The notes beneath the pieces were generated by a model. The model was not told the origin of the DNA and ran no database searches. It saw nothing but the letters and a program-made list of their open reading frames with translations. A program made the position numbers and the translations under genes. From Phenylobacterium sp. (GTDB lineage Bacteria > Pseudomonadota > Alphaproteobacteria > Caulobacterales > Caulobacteraceae), in assembly GCF_004799515.1 (NCBI RefSeq), contig NZ_SSMX01000033.1:1-37927 (forward strand): a stretch of 37,927 nt of DNA, read 5' to 3'. Positions within the stretch are counted from its first letter, which is position 1, and every line of letters starts with the position of its first letter. This document shows positions 25,580 to 34,182 of this stretch, in pieces.

Positions 25580-26530
25580 TCAGTGGCGCCGGCGTTCGGC
25601 CGCGAAGAGCGGGCGTGGACGCTCGGCGTCTCGCCCGGTTTGACAGGCGGCGCGCCGCCACTGACTGGGCGACACGCCGAACACCTTGCGAAACTCATTG
25701 TTGAAATGGGAGATGTCATTGAACCCGGCCGCCAGGGCGACGGACGTGACGGGTTCGGCGGGGGTCAGAAGCCTGTCCGTCGCCGCCCGCATCCGCGCAC
25801 TGATCAGGTACTGCCGGGGGCTCGCGCCGGTCACCTCCCGAAACACCCGGATGAAGTGATAGCGGCTCAACCCCGCCATCTCCGAGAGTTCGGCGAGGGA
25901 CCAGGGCAAGGTGAACGTGTCTTCGAGATGGTACACGAGCTCGATTACGCGCGCCCGCTGCGACAAGGAGATCGGCGGCGGACCATGGCGCCGATCAAGT
26001 CGCAGGGCCGCCGCCGTCAGGTCGACAAGGCTTTCCTCGTTGGCCGCGCGGCCGCTGACGATCTTGGCCACCATCCCGTAGAGGACGGTCGCGGCGGGGG
26101 AGGGCTCAAGGGCTGGGGCGGTGAACATCACCGAGTCGACCTCGCAGGCGTTGGCGACCTCTTCGACAAGAGCCGGATTGAGCGCCACATAGGCCCGGCG
26201 GTTTCCGACCGTGTCGAGATGCTCGCAGCTGAACTCCTCGTTGAGGTTGCCGAACAGCACCGTACCTGGGGCGACGGTCCCCCTGTTGGTCGATGACCGA
26301 TAGTTGAAGACGCCCGACGTCACGACGCCGATGCAAGGGCTGCGATAACAATTTTCCCACTTGGACGTGCTGGGATCGACGCACCGGGCTTGTCCCGCTT
26401 CGCACCCTTCAGCGTCGATGACCACCGGCGCCCGCACCCCCAGGGTCTCTCCCAGCTTGAGCGCCTGGGGCGGTGCGCCTCCCACGCCAGGCGGGCGATC
26501 CGGGGCGGTGGGAGTCATCTGCTCACCCAT
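25580..26530 (-). CDS. AraC-family transcriptional regulator
   Basis: The protein is about 316 residues if the ATG at 26530 is used; ATG 26518, with GGGTGAG upstream, is equally possible. The N-terminal sensor half has CVDPSTSKWENCYRSPCIGV, GVFNYRSSTNRGT and FGNLNEEFSCEH. The C-terminal half has both helix-turn-helix units: SLAELSEMAGLSRYHFIRVF, TGASPRQYLISARM, then VTSVALAAGFNDISHFNNEF and FGVSPSQWRR. The sensor part is Cys-rich (four or five Cys in the first 110 residues), which is unusual. It is convergent with the Lrp gene and divergent from the regulator run at 26669. Confidence 0.85.
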   Translation of the reverse strand: MGEQMTPTAPDRPPGVGGAPPQALKLGETLGVRAPVVIDAEGCEAGQARCVDPSTSKWENCYRSPCIGVVTSGVFNYRSSTNRGTVAPGTVLFGNLNEEFSCEHLDTVGNRRAYVALNPALVEEVANACEVDSVMFTAPALEPSPAATVLYGMVAKIVSGRAANEESLVDLTAAALRLDRRHGPPPISLSQRARVIELVYHLEDTFTLPWSLAELSEMAGLSRYHFIRVFREVTGASPRQYLISARMRAATDRLLTPAEPVTSVALAAGFNDISHFNNEFRKVFGVSPSQWRRAACQTGRDAERPRPLFAAERRRH

Positions 26531-26668
26531 CAAGTTCGCAATTTACCCCAAGTACCGGAAAAGGAACGCTCCTATATAGAACCCGGCATAGGGTAACGAA
26601 ATCAGTCCGGGCAACATTTGCGCCAATACGGCGTAGATGCGCAACGCGGCATGAGGTGCATTCGGCGC

Positions 26669-26884
26669 ATGATTAAGTTGATTGGTCGAATATCGGTGAG
26701 CCTGGATGCCGAGTGCTTCATGGACGCTGCGGAACACGAGAAGCGTCTCGAGACGTTTCTCGCGGAAATACGGAAGGTCTATCCTGACGCCCAGTTTGAA
26801 ATCGGACAGCGGCGCGATCGCAAGCCGCTCGGCTTGAGGAAGCTTTCGGATCCCGTTCCCATGCAACGCTACCAGGCGGGCTAG
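26669..26884 (+). CDS. Small protein at the head of a regulator run
   Basis: The protein has 71 residues from ATG 26669; GAGG lies 12 bases upstream. It starts MIKLIGRISVSLDAECFMDA, has a helix HEKRLETFLAEIRKVYPDA and a basic Arg-rich end (QRRDRKPLGLRKLSDPV). It is soluble, mixed alpha/beta, with no known motif. Its TAG stop shares one base with the GTG start of the next gene (TAGTG), so the two are likely translated together, which supports the reading frame. The role is unknown; it may be a partner of the MarR-like protein. Confidence 0.55.
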   Translation: MIKLIGRISVSLDAECFMDAAEHEKRLETFLAEIRKVYPDAQFEIGQRRDRKPLGLRKLSDPVPMQRYQAG

Positions 26885-27264
26885 TGGCGACCCGGCGCGA
26901 TCTCATCCGCGCGCTCGACGCGTTTCGCGCCCTCAGTCCGCAGGTCAATCTGCACCAGATCATCGCGTTCCTGCTTGTGGCCGAGAATGAAGGGCTTTTG
27001 GTGGGCCACGTGTGCGCCTTGGCCGGATTCTCGCAGTCGACCGCGTCGCGCAGCTTGCGCGCCAACGGGGTTGCGGGGACGCCCTGGGCCGTCCCGCCGG
27101 CGCTCGGGCTCGTCGAAGCCTGTCGCGTGTCTCGGTTTGCGAGCGGCCACGCGATCTTCCTCACGCCGGCGGGGCGCGACCTGCGCGACGCCCTGGATGC
27201 GATGCTCGCCCCCAGCCAAGGCCACGCTGTCGCCTCAGCCGGGCGCCGCAGCCTTGCCGACTAG
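26884..27264 (+). CDS. MarR-like winged-helix protein
   Basis: The protein has 126 residues from GTG 26884. LHQIIAFLLVAENEGLLVGH and ALAGFSQSTASRSLRANG form a MarR-type winged helix-turn-helix, with the recognition helix around residues 48-60; FLTPAGRDLRDALDAML is the wing and last helix. It is shorter than usual for MarR (about 140-150). It is coupled to the gene before it and overlaps the LysR gene after it by about ten bases. Confidence 0.62.
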   Translation: MATRRDLIRALDAFRALSPQVNLHQIIAFLLVAENEGLLVGHVCALAGFSQSTASRSLRANGVAGTPWAVPPALGLVEACRVSRFASGHAIFLTPAGRDLRDALDAMLAPSQGHAVASAGRRSLAD

Positions 27265-28192
27265 GCCTCCATCCCTGCGTGCGGTCGCGGCGTTCGAAGC
27301 CGCGGCCCGGCACGAGAGTTTCGGTAAAGCCGCTGACGAACTCAACCTGACCCACAGTGCGATCAGCCACGCCATTCGGGGCCTGGAGTTGCGGCTGGGC
27401 GCGCAACTCTTTGCGCGCGTCGGCCGAACGGTGACCCTCACCCACGAAGGCGCCAATCTCGCGAAACGCGTCAGGGCGAGCTTGGCGCTGTTGACGGACG
27501 CCCTTGAGAAGCGACCCGAGCTCAGGCGATCGCGGCTTTCCATCGGCGCCGACCTCGTCATCGCCACGCGGTTGCTGGCGCCGCGCCTGGGCGCGTTCCG
27601 CGCGCTTCATCCCGAGATCGATCTGGAGCTGCGTAGCGTGGTCTCAGCCGCCGCGCTCACAGCGGGCGAGATTGACGTGGCGATCCGTTCGAACGGGGGT
27701 GTCGACCTGGGCGTCTCGACCCGACTGATCGCCCAGGAGCGTCTTTGTCCCGTAGCCGCGCCGCGGCTCGCCCATCTGCAGGATCTGACGCAGACGCCAA
27801 GGCACCTGCTCATTGAATCCCATGAGCATCCCTGGTCCCTCTGGTTCGCGCAGAGCCCCAGAAGGCTGTGCGAGGGCGCCCCCTCGATCCAAGTCGACAC
27901 CGACGTCCTGGCGATCGAACTGGCCAGGGCGGGTCTGGGCGTGTCGCTCGCACGGCGATTGCTCGTCGAGGCGGACCTCGCAGAGGGCGCCCTGGTGCGG
28001 TTGGGAGAGGTCGAGATTCCGGCGCGGTCTGCCTACCACCTGGTTTGGAATCCCGCCTCGACGAAGCACCCTGAAATCGCGCTTTTCCTCGCCTGGATCG
28101 GAGAAGCGCTGGCGTCGCCCGCGACGCTGCCGAGTTGCGTGGGCTGGGGCGAGGGTCGCCGAAACGACGCCGCCCGAGACAGCCTCAACTAG
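27254..28192 (+). CDS. LysR-family regulator, GcvA-like
   Basis: The protein is about 312 residues if it starts at TTG 27254, inside the end of the MarR-like gene; the open frame extends upstream but homology begins with PSLRAVAAFEAAARHESFGK. The helix-turn-helix is SFGKAADELNLTHSAISHAI, then RGLELRLGAQLFARVGR. The substrate-binding part has DLVIATRLLAPRLGAFRALH, ALTAGEIDVAIRSNGGVDLG and LARAGLGVSLARRLLVEADL, as in GcvA/AmpR-like members. The start choice is uncertain because no ribosome site is seen and coupling is assumed. It precedes the TonB receptor by about 480 bases on the same strand. Confidence 0.82.
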   Translation: MPTRPPSLRAVAAFEAAARHESFGKAADELNLTHSAISHAIRGLELRLGAQLFARVGRTVTLTHEGANLAKRVRASLALLTDALEKRPELRRSRLSIGADLVIATRLLAPRLGAFRALHPEIDLELRSVVSAAALTAGEIDVAIRSNGGVDLGVSTRLIAQERLCPVAAPRLAHLQDLTQTPRHLLIESHEHPWSLWFAQSPRRLCEGAPSIQVDTDVLAIELARAGLGVSLARRLLVEADLAEGALVRLGEVEIPARSAYHLVWNPASTKHPEIALFLAWIGEALASPATLPSCVGWGEGRRNDAARDSLN

Positions 28193-28673
28193 GGAACACC
28201 GGGCACGCCTTCAGGCGAGCTCAGCCACACCGGTGGAACGTTCGCGCGGCGCGCCATATCGGCTTCGGCCGAGCGCTTGGATGTCGTGCGATGTCATCGG
28301 CGTGTCATGAGAGTGTTGTCCGGGCGCCACATGGAGGCTTGCCGTACAGCGCCGACCGCGCGGCGGGCGGCGCCGGGTCCGAGCTCATCCGCCCGTCTAC
28401 ATCCAAGCAAGTATTTGAATTTAAGCATCTTTCATGGCGTCGGCGCAATGCGGCCGATGGCTGCGCGAGCGTCATGAAAAGATGAATTCGCCTCATCAAT
28501 GGACTGATGAGGTCATCCAGTCAAATTCCTGAGTAAAATTCACTTACGACCAAAGTCGCCTCCGCCCATAAACTTCGATTATCGACGGCTTGGGCTGCGA
28601 CCGGTCGAATTGTCAGATCGACTTGCGTATGAGCCGTTATGGATATTCACCGTTGAGTGGAGTTTGGGGGACT
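28193..28673. other. Regulatory region before the TonB-dependent receptor
   Basis: About 480 bases with no supported gene. The base composition is lower in GC than the rest of the window between 28400 and 28600, which is usual for a promoter region. It contains the palindrome at 28491-28512. Confidence 0.5.
28491..28512. promoter_or_regulatory. 22-bp palindrome, candidate operator for the TonB receptor gene
   Basis: CCTCATCA, six bases (ATGGAC), then TGATGAGG forms a perfect 8-bp inverted repeat. It lies about 160 bases upstream of the receptor start, and further GATGA/TCATC words flank it. A dimeric regulator site is likely; the LysR protein encoded just upstream is one candidate, although LysR sites usually contain T-N11-A, which this does not clearly show. 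Confidence 0.45.
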
Positions 28674-31600
28674 ATGGTTATGAGCACTGTCCGAAATCGT
28701 CTCTTGTCTACATCTTTGCTTTGTGGCGTGAGCTTGGGCGTCGTTTGGGCGACCGGCGCCGCGGCCGCCGACACGACCACCAGCAGCGGTGAAGTCTCCG
28801 AGGTCGTGGTGACCGGGACGCGTATCCCGTCGCCGAACCTGACCTCGATCGCGCCGGTTACCACCGTCGGCAGCGCCGAGATCAAGTCCCAGGGCATCAC
28901 CCGGATCGAAGACATCACCAACTCCCTGCCGCAGGTCATGGCCAGTCAGGGCTCGATGGTCTCGAACGCGTCGAACGGCACCGCCACGGTCGACCTGCGC
29001 GGCCTCGGCCCGTCCCGCACCCTGGTGCTGATCGACGGCCGCCGCCTGATGCCCGGGGACCCATCGGCGTCCGCCGCGTCCGCGGCCGACCTGAACTTCA
29101 TCCCCGCCGCCCTGGTCGAACGGGTGGACGTGCTGACCGGCGGCGCCTCGGCGACCTACGGCGCCGACGCCGTATCGGGCGTGGTCAACTTCATCATGCT
29201 GAAGAATTTCGAAGGTGTGCGCCTCGACGCCCAGTACTCGGGCTACCAGCACGACAACGGCGACAGCTTCGTCCAAGGCATCGTCCGCAACAACGCCGCC
29301 CACGCCACCGATCCGAGCCAGTTCGCCCTGCCCCCGAGCAGCGTGTTCGACGGCGAGGGTTCGGAAGTCAGCCTGGTGCTGGGCGCCAACGCCCCGGACG
29401 GCAAGGGCAACATCACCGCCTACGCCAGCTACCGCCAGAACAACCCGGTTCTGGAAGGGACCCGGGATTTCTCGGCGTGTACGTTGAACTCCGGAACCCC
29501 GAACTTCGCCGAGTTCGGCTGCGGCGGCTCCGGTACGGCCTTCCCTGCTCGTGTCGGCAACTTCGTCGTCGACCCGACCACCTTCAACACCTTCCGCCCG
29601 CGCACGGCCGCCGACGTCTTCAACTTCGGGCCGCAGAACTTCTTCATGCGTCCGGACGAGCGCTACAGCCTGGGGGCCTTCGCCCACTACGAGGTCGCCC
29701 CGTGGGCCGAAGTCTACATGGACACCATGTTCATGGACGACAACTCCACCGCCCAGATCGCCTCGGGCGGGATCTTCGCCGGCAACTTCAACATCAACTG
29801 CGCCAACCCCCTCCTGAGCACCCAGCAAGCCGCCTCGCTGATCTCGACGGCGGGCACGAGCTGCTTGGCCAACCCCGCCGGCACCTTCACCGGCGTCGTC
29901 GCCCGCCGCCTGCAACCGGAAGAAGGCGGCGGCCGCGACTCCGAATTCCGTCACATGGATTACCGGATCGTCGTCGGCATGCGCGGCGACTTGGGGAAGA
30001 ACTGGACCTACGATGGCTACATGCAGTACGGCGCGGTGGCGCTGTCCGCGCAGCAGACCGGCAACTTCAACCTCACCCGCATCCAGCAGGCCCTGAACGT
30101 CGTCCAGACGCCGACCGGCCCGCAGTGCGCGCCCGGGGCTGACGCGGGCTGCGTGCCGCTGAACATCTTCACCAGCCAGTTCATCTCGCCGGCGGCGCTG
30201 AAGTTCCTCAACGCCGACAGCTTCGCGTCCGGCAACACCACCGAGCGCGTGGTCAGCCTGGCTTTCACCGGCAAGCTCGGTGACTACGGCTTCAAGAGCC
30301 CCTGGGCGTCTGAAGGCGTGGGTGTCGCGATCGGCGCCGAATATCGCCGCGAGCACCTGGACTCGACCGCCGACTTCCTGTCGACCAACGGCCTGGTGGA
30401 CGGCAACGGCGGCGCGAGCCCGCCCGTCAACGGCGGCTATGACGTCTACGAACTGTTCGGCGAAGCCCGCGTGCCGCTGATCAGCGACATGCCCTTCGCC
30501 AAGGACGTCTCGCTGGAGCTCGGCTACCGCTTCTCGGACTACTCTTCGATCGGCGACACCAATACCTACAAGGTGTCGGGTGAGTGGGAAGTGATCGACG
30601 GCCTGCGCTTCCGCGCCGGCTACAACCGCGCCGTCCGCGCGCCGAACGTCGTCGAACTGTTCGCGCCGCAAAACGTCGTCCTGGACGGCACCAACGACCC
30701 CTGCGCCGGGCTGTCCGCCGGCAACCCGCTGGTGGCCACCTGCTCCAAGGCGTTCAACCTGACCACGGCCCAGGTCCTGGCCATCGAGCCGAACCCCGCC
30801 AACCAGTACCAAGGCCAGACCGGCGGCAACCCGAACCTGAAGCCGGAAATCAGCGACACCTACACCGCCGGGGTAGTGTGGCGTCCGACGTTCGCGCCGG
30901 GCCTGAACCTTTCGGTCGACTACTTCAACATCAAGGTCGACCAGTTCATCGGCACGATCGGCGAGAACCTGATCCTCAGCCAGTGCCTCGCCACGCTCAG
31001 CTCGCAGTTCTGCGGCCTTGTGCACCGGGCGGCGGGCGACAACTCCCTGTGGCTCGACCCGACCGGCTTCGTGCAGGACACCACGCTCAATACCGGTTCG
31101 CTGAAGACCGACGGTGTCGACTTCAACGCCGACTACCGCATGGACCTGTCGAGCGTGGGCCTCGGCGACAACGGCTCGGTCGCGCTCAGCTTCGTCGGCA
31201 CCTGGCTGGACAGTCTGGCCACCCAGCCTCTGCCCGGCGGCGCTTCGTACGAGTGTAAGGGCCTCTACGGCACGACCTGCGGGGTGCCCGCTCCGGAATG
31301 GCGCCATAAGATGCGGGTCACCTGGAACACGCCCTACTCCTACGGCGACTGGGTCAAGAGCCTTAGCTTCTCCCTGCAGTGGCGCTATTTCGGCCGCGTC
31401 ACCCTCGACGCCTACAGCAACAATCCGCTGCTGAACAACCCAGGGATCCAGTACGAGTCGGACCGCGTCCTGGCCGCTCAGAACTACATCGACCTGACGA
31501 TGAACGTCACGGTCCACAACAACCTGAACTTCCGGGTTGGCGTGCAAAACCTGTTCGACAAGGATCCGCCGCTCACGGGCGCCTCGAACTGCCCGGCCGG

Positions 31601-31682
31601 TCCCTGCAACGGCAACACCTGGCCCCAGACCTACGACTCCTTGGGCCGGTTCATCTTCGTGGGCCTCAGCGCCGACTTCTAG
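28674..31682 (+). CDS. TonB-dependent outer-membrane receptor
   Basis: The protein has 1002 residues from ATG 28674 (ATG 28680 also possible; GGGGG lies 4 bases upstream). It has a signal peptide (RLLSTSLLCGVSLGVVWATG, cleavage near AAAA-D at residue 30) and a TonB-box-like EVSEVVVTGTRI. A plug domain (TRIEDITNSLPQVMA, TVDLRGLGPSRTLVLIDGRR, VERVDVLTGGASATYGADAV) is followed by a 22-stranded barrel with FRAGYNRAVRAPNVVELFAP, LKPEISDTYTAGVVWRP and a C-terminal FIFVGLSADF ending in Phe. It imports a large substrate across the outer membrane with TonB energy. The size and plug match the Caulobacter/sphingomonad type used for oligosaccharides, peptides or chelates; the substrate is not evident. 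No transporter gene is adjacent. Confidence 0.9.
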   Translation: MVMSTVRNRLLSTSLLCGVSLGVVWATGAAAADTTTSSGEVSEVVVTGTRIPSPNLTSIAPVTTVGSAEIKSQGITRIEDITNSLPQVMASQGSMVSNASNGTATVDLRGLGPSRTLVLIDGRRLMPGDPSASAASAADLNFIPAALVERVDVLTGGASATYGADAVSGVVNFIMLKNFEGVRLDAQYSGYQHDNGDSFVQGIVRNNAAHATDPSQFALPPSSVFDGEGSEVSLVLGANAPDGKGNITAYASYRQNNPVLEGTRDFSACTLNSGTPNFAEFGCGGSGTAFPARVGNFVVDPTTFNTFRPRTAADVFNFGPQNFFMRPDERYSLGAFAHYEVAPWAEVYMDTMFMDDNSTAQIASGGIFAGNFNINCANPLLSTQQAASLISTAGTSCLANPAGTFTGVVARRLQPEEGGGRDSEFRHMDYRIVVGMRGDLGKNWTYDGYMQYGAVALSAQQTGNFNLTRIQQALNVVQTPTGPQCAPGADAGCVPLNIFTSQFISPAALKFLNADSFASGNTTERVVSLAFTGKLGDYGFKSPWASEGVGVAIGAEYRREHLDSTADFLSTNGLVDGNGGASPPVNGGYDVYELFGEARVPLISDMPFAKDVSLELGYRFSDYSSIGDTNTYKVSGEWEVIDGLRFRAGYNRAVRAPNVVELFAPQNVVLDGTNDPCAGLSAGNPLVATCSKAFNLTTAQVLAIEPNPANQYQGQTGGNPNLKPEISDTYTAGVVWRPTFAPGLNLSVDYFNIKVDQFIGTIGENLILSQCLATLSSQFCGLVHRAAGDNSLWLDPTGFVQDTTLNTGSLKTDGVDFNADYRMDLSSVGLGDNGSVALSFVGTWLDSLATQPLPGGASYECKGLYGTTCGVPAPEWRHKMRVTWNTPYSYGDWVKSLSFSLQWRYFGRVTLDAYSNNPLLNNPGIQYESDRVLAAQNYIDLTMNVTVHNNLNFRVGVQNLFDKDPPLTGASNCPAGPCNGNTWPQTYDSLGRFIFVGLSADF

Positions 31683-31706
31683 TCGACGCGCCACGGCGAA
31701 CATCGG

Positions 31707-31734
31707 GGGCGGCGGAGGGATCCGCCGCCCTCTT
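31707..31734 (+). terminator. Intrinsic terminator after the TonB receptor
   Basis: GGGCGGCGGA, a GGGA loop and TCCGCCGCCC form a perfect 10-bp stem 24 bases after the receptor stop, followed by TCTTCGT. The T-run is short but the stem is very strong. Confidence 0.78.
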
Positions 31735-31982
31735 CGTATGCGGTCCGCGGCGCGCAGGCCGCTGCGATGAACTGCGCGGCGGCCATGCGGCCGCACCCGC
31801 GGAGCGGCTCACCGTCCGAGATTGCGACCACATGCTCACGCCGGTGGGCGACCCCCGGGTCGATCCTATGCAGGTCCGGCAACGGGATGCGGAAAAGGTC
31901 GAGCGCCATCTGGGTGAAGGCGACCGTTTCCTAGCAGATCGAAGTCGACCTTGTCCGTGGGGGAGACGCCCCAGTTGAGCAG

Positions 31983-32575
31983 CTAGTCCGGACCGCTCAT
32001 CTCAAACTTTCGGAATGTCGGCCGCGCCGGGTCATGCGGTACTGCGACCGAAGCCGCCAGGTCTTTCCGCCGTCGACTGTCGGCCGTCCCAAGGTCAGGG
32101 CTATGCATGACAATCCGGTCAGCTGCGGCAGGCTCACTGGTGAAGCGCGCGACCGACGCGTGCTCCGGATCGAAGAACACAGCCGGCCAGGGCCCGGTCT
32201 TCGGGTCGAACCAACGCAAGTCCGCGTAGACCTCGCGCGTCGTGCGGGTCCCCGACTGATCGACGATCCAGACATCCTGCACCGCGCGTCCGTCCAGAAC
32301 CCAGCTGACGATAAACTGCCGGTCCGCCGGGTGGTCAAGCCAGCCTTGTTGATGTCGAAATATTCGACATCCAGGTCCCGATCAACTTGGAGATAGCCTC
32401 GGCCTGTTGCCGGACGGGTGTCGACGCGTGGGCCGCCTGCAGCGCCGCGAAGAAATTGCGGCTTGGGTCGGCGGCGCGGGCCACGCCGGCGGACGCCGAG
32501 GACAGCGGGCTGGCGGCCAACAGCGCCGCGGCGAGCCGCGCGGCTACGGGGGAACGGAGGGCGCCGTCTTCGAGG
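31983..32575 (-). pseudogene. Secreted DUF1579-like protein, broken by several frameshifts
   Basis: Consecutive pieces of one protein lie in alternating frames. First comes a signal-like VAARLAAALLAASPLSSASA with NFFAALQAAHASTPVRQQAE and ISKLIGTW (32560-32385). Then DLDVEYFDINKAG (about 32380-32340), then ADRQFIVSWVLDGRAVQDVW with ADLRWFDPKTGPWPAVFFDP (about 32330-32090). Last comes VDGGKTWRLRSQYRMTR (about 32085-32040) back in the second frame. The order G-T-W, then VLDGRAVQD, then FDPKT and DGGKTW is typical of DUF1579-like secreted beta-barrel proteins. At least three shifts make it a pseudogene, unless the assembly has errors here. Confidence 0.55.
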
Positions 32576-32774
32576 CTTTCTACCCGTATGGAGAGCTCCG
32601 GCGCGCGCGCGTATGCCGCAGGCCCCGACCGCCCATGTGGGCAAGCAGGGGGACCGGCGCGATGGAGGCTTCGGTTAGGCCGTAGACGGCCTTCTGTTTG
32701 GCTGGAACGGCCATTAGATCGGCAGAGTTCGACCTATTGGCGAGCGCGCTCCCCGCGGCGGCACCGCACGCTCG

Positions 32775-33158
32775 CTAGAGTTTGGCGAGGCGATCCAACT
32801 CATCTCGCAGAACCTCGCCGACGTTTTCCGGATCACCGTCGGGCGGCACCGGGACCGTCATGACGACAACGCTACCTCCGCCGGGCCGCGGCAAGACACG
32901 CAGGAAGGCGCCGCCCTCTTGGCCGGGCGCGATCTCGCGCAGATAGTCAACCGAGCGGGCTTTCGGAGCGATGACGAGCCGAAGAGCAAAGGTTTGTCCG
33001 GCTTTGGCGGCGGTATATTTCGGCGACGCCGGGTCCAGATTTACCATGTCTGCGAAATTGGGCGCCCACCGCGGGATGTTCCGGGGATCCCGCAGGAGGT
33101 CAAAGACGGTCTCTTCCGGCGCTTCGAGTTCCTGGGCGCGCGTCACTGTTCGGCTCAT
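32775..33158 (-). CDS. SRPBCC family protein
   Basis: The protein has 127 residues from ATG 33158; AAGG lies about 10 bases upstream, and the domain begins right at this start although the frame stays open further upstream. The fold is seen in SRTVTRAQELEAPEETVFDL, DPRNIPRWAPNFADMV, FALRLVIAPKARSVDYLREI and SVVVMTVPVPPDGDPENVGE. These small cyclase/START-like proteins bind hydrophobic ligands; no function can be set. It is divergent from the monooxygenase-fold gene at 33446, about 290 bases apart, and is shorter than the SRPBCC protein at 15043. Confidence 0.72.
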   Translation of the reverse strand: MSRTVTRAQELEAPEETVFDLLRDPRNIPRWAPNFADMVNLDPASPKYTAAKAGQTFALRLVIAPKARSVDYLREIAPGQEGGAFLRVLPRPGGGSVVVMTVPVPPDGDPENVGEVLRDELDRLAKL

Positions 33159-33445
33159 GGATCCGACCTTTCCAGTCCAGAGCCGACAGTAGCGGCGGCG
33201 CTGGGCGGCGGCGCCACCTTGCGCCGAATGGCCTCGCGGGGGCGGCAAGCGGTTCCGCAACAGGTCTCCCGTCTCGACAGATTGACGGCTCATCGCAAGC
33301 CATCTTGCACGTTCGGCTGAAGCCATGCGGCTTGCGAAAGGTGGCGATGGAGAAGCGCGGTTGACCCCAGGGCTGGAATTCCAATCGCGCCAAAGCGCTT
33401 GCTCGGATGGACGCTATTAGAGGCGCATGGAGGACTGATTGCCGC

Positions 33446-33778
33446 ATGATCGCCGCAACACCCGCACCACCCTACTTCGCCGTGATTTTCACCTCGACCC
33501 GGACGGAGGGTGATCATGGCTACGCGGAAATGGCCGGCCAGATGGAGGAGCTCGCCTCAACCCGCGACGGCTTCCTGGGGATCGAAAGCGCTCGCGCGGA
33601 CAACATCGGACTGACCATTTCCTACTGGCGGGATGAGCACGCCATCAGCGCCTGGAAGGCTGACGTCGAGCACCTTGCCGCACAACGGCTGGGCCGTGAG
33701 CGCTGGTACGACACCTATAGTGTCCGCGTCGCCAAGGTCGAAAGGGCCTACGATTTCGTCTCGGCCAACTCGGTTTGA
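33446..33778 (+). CDS. Antibiotic biosynthesis monooxygenase (ABM)-fold protein
   Basis: The protein has 110 residues from ATG 33446 with GGAGGA 11 bases upstream. The ferredoxin-like dimer fold of the ABM family is seen: YFAVIFTSTRTEGDHGYAEM, MEELASTRDGFLGIESARA, IGLTISYWRDEHAISAWK, and ERWYDTYSVRVAKVERAYDF at the end. The SYWRDEHAISAWK motif is common in a cytoplasmic subgroup often annotated as antibiotic biosynthesis monooxygenase without proof. It ends close to the first direct repeat. Confidence 0.8.
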   Translation: MIAATPAPPYFAVIFTSTRTEGDHGYAEMAGQMEELASTRDGFLGIESARADNIGLTISYWRDEHAISAWKADVEHLAAQRLGRERWYDTYSVRVAKVERAYDFVSANSV

Positions 33779-33792
33779 TCCGTTCGCCGGCG

Positions 33793-33970
33793 AAATCCCG
33801 CACCGACCGAAACGGGTCCGTATGCTCCATCAGCCGTCGAGCCGCGGATGCCTGCCGGGGCGTGAGCTGGGTCTTTCCACAGGTCACATTCTTTCAAGAC
33901 GACGAGCAGAACGACAGCCAGCGTAATGGGCTAGACGTCGCACGCCACTGTGGATGCGGCGGCTCGCCGT
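33793..33970 (+). repeat. Direct repeat, copy 1 (left of the S41 peptidase gene)
   Basis: About 178 bases that match 35840-36020 at roughly 90% by eye, with three or so single-base indels. It begins AAATCCCGCACCGACCGAAA and ends GGCTCGCCGT in both copies. On the minus strand both copies can encode a peptide similar to a recombinase helix-turn-helix tail (LTPRQASAARRLMEHTDPFR here, LTPRRASAGRWLMEHADTFR in copy 2), but that frame is not confirmed. Confidence 0.75.
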
Positions 33971-34182
33971 CACTGGTGACCGGCGGTCCATACGGGGGTG
34001 CCCGCCCCAGTGTTCGTTGTTCGGAGTCCTCCTGCATGCTCCGACCTTGTACCGCGCTCACCGACCGCCTGACGTGGACCGCGAACGCAGGGTCGACCGA
34101 CGGCGCCGCGACGCAACCCACGGCCGGCGTCGCGGACCAACCGCACTAAAACTGGCCGATGACCTGTATGGGGGGCGTAGCG

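Noticed and set aside
28647..31796. A 1049-codon open frame on the minus strand opposite the TonB receptor
   Set aside because: It is antisense to a clear receptor gene, has Arg/Val/Ala-rich content with no domain, and long antisense frames are expected from high-GC codon use.
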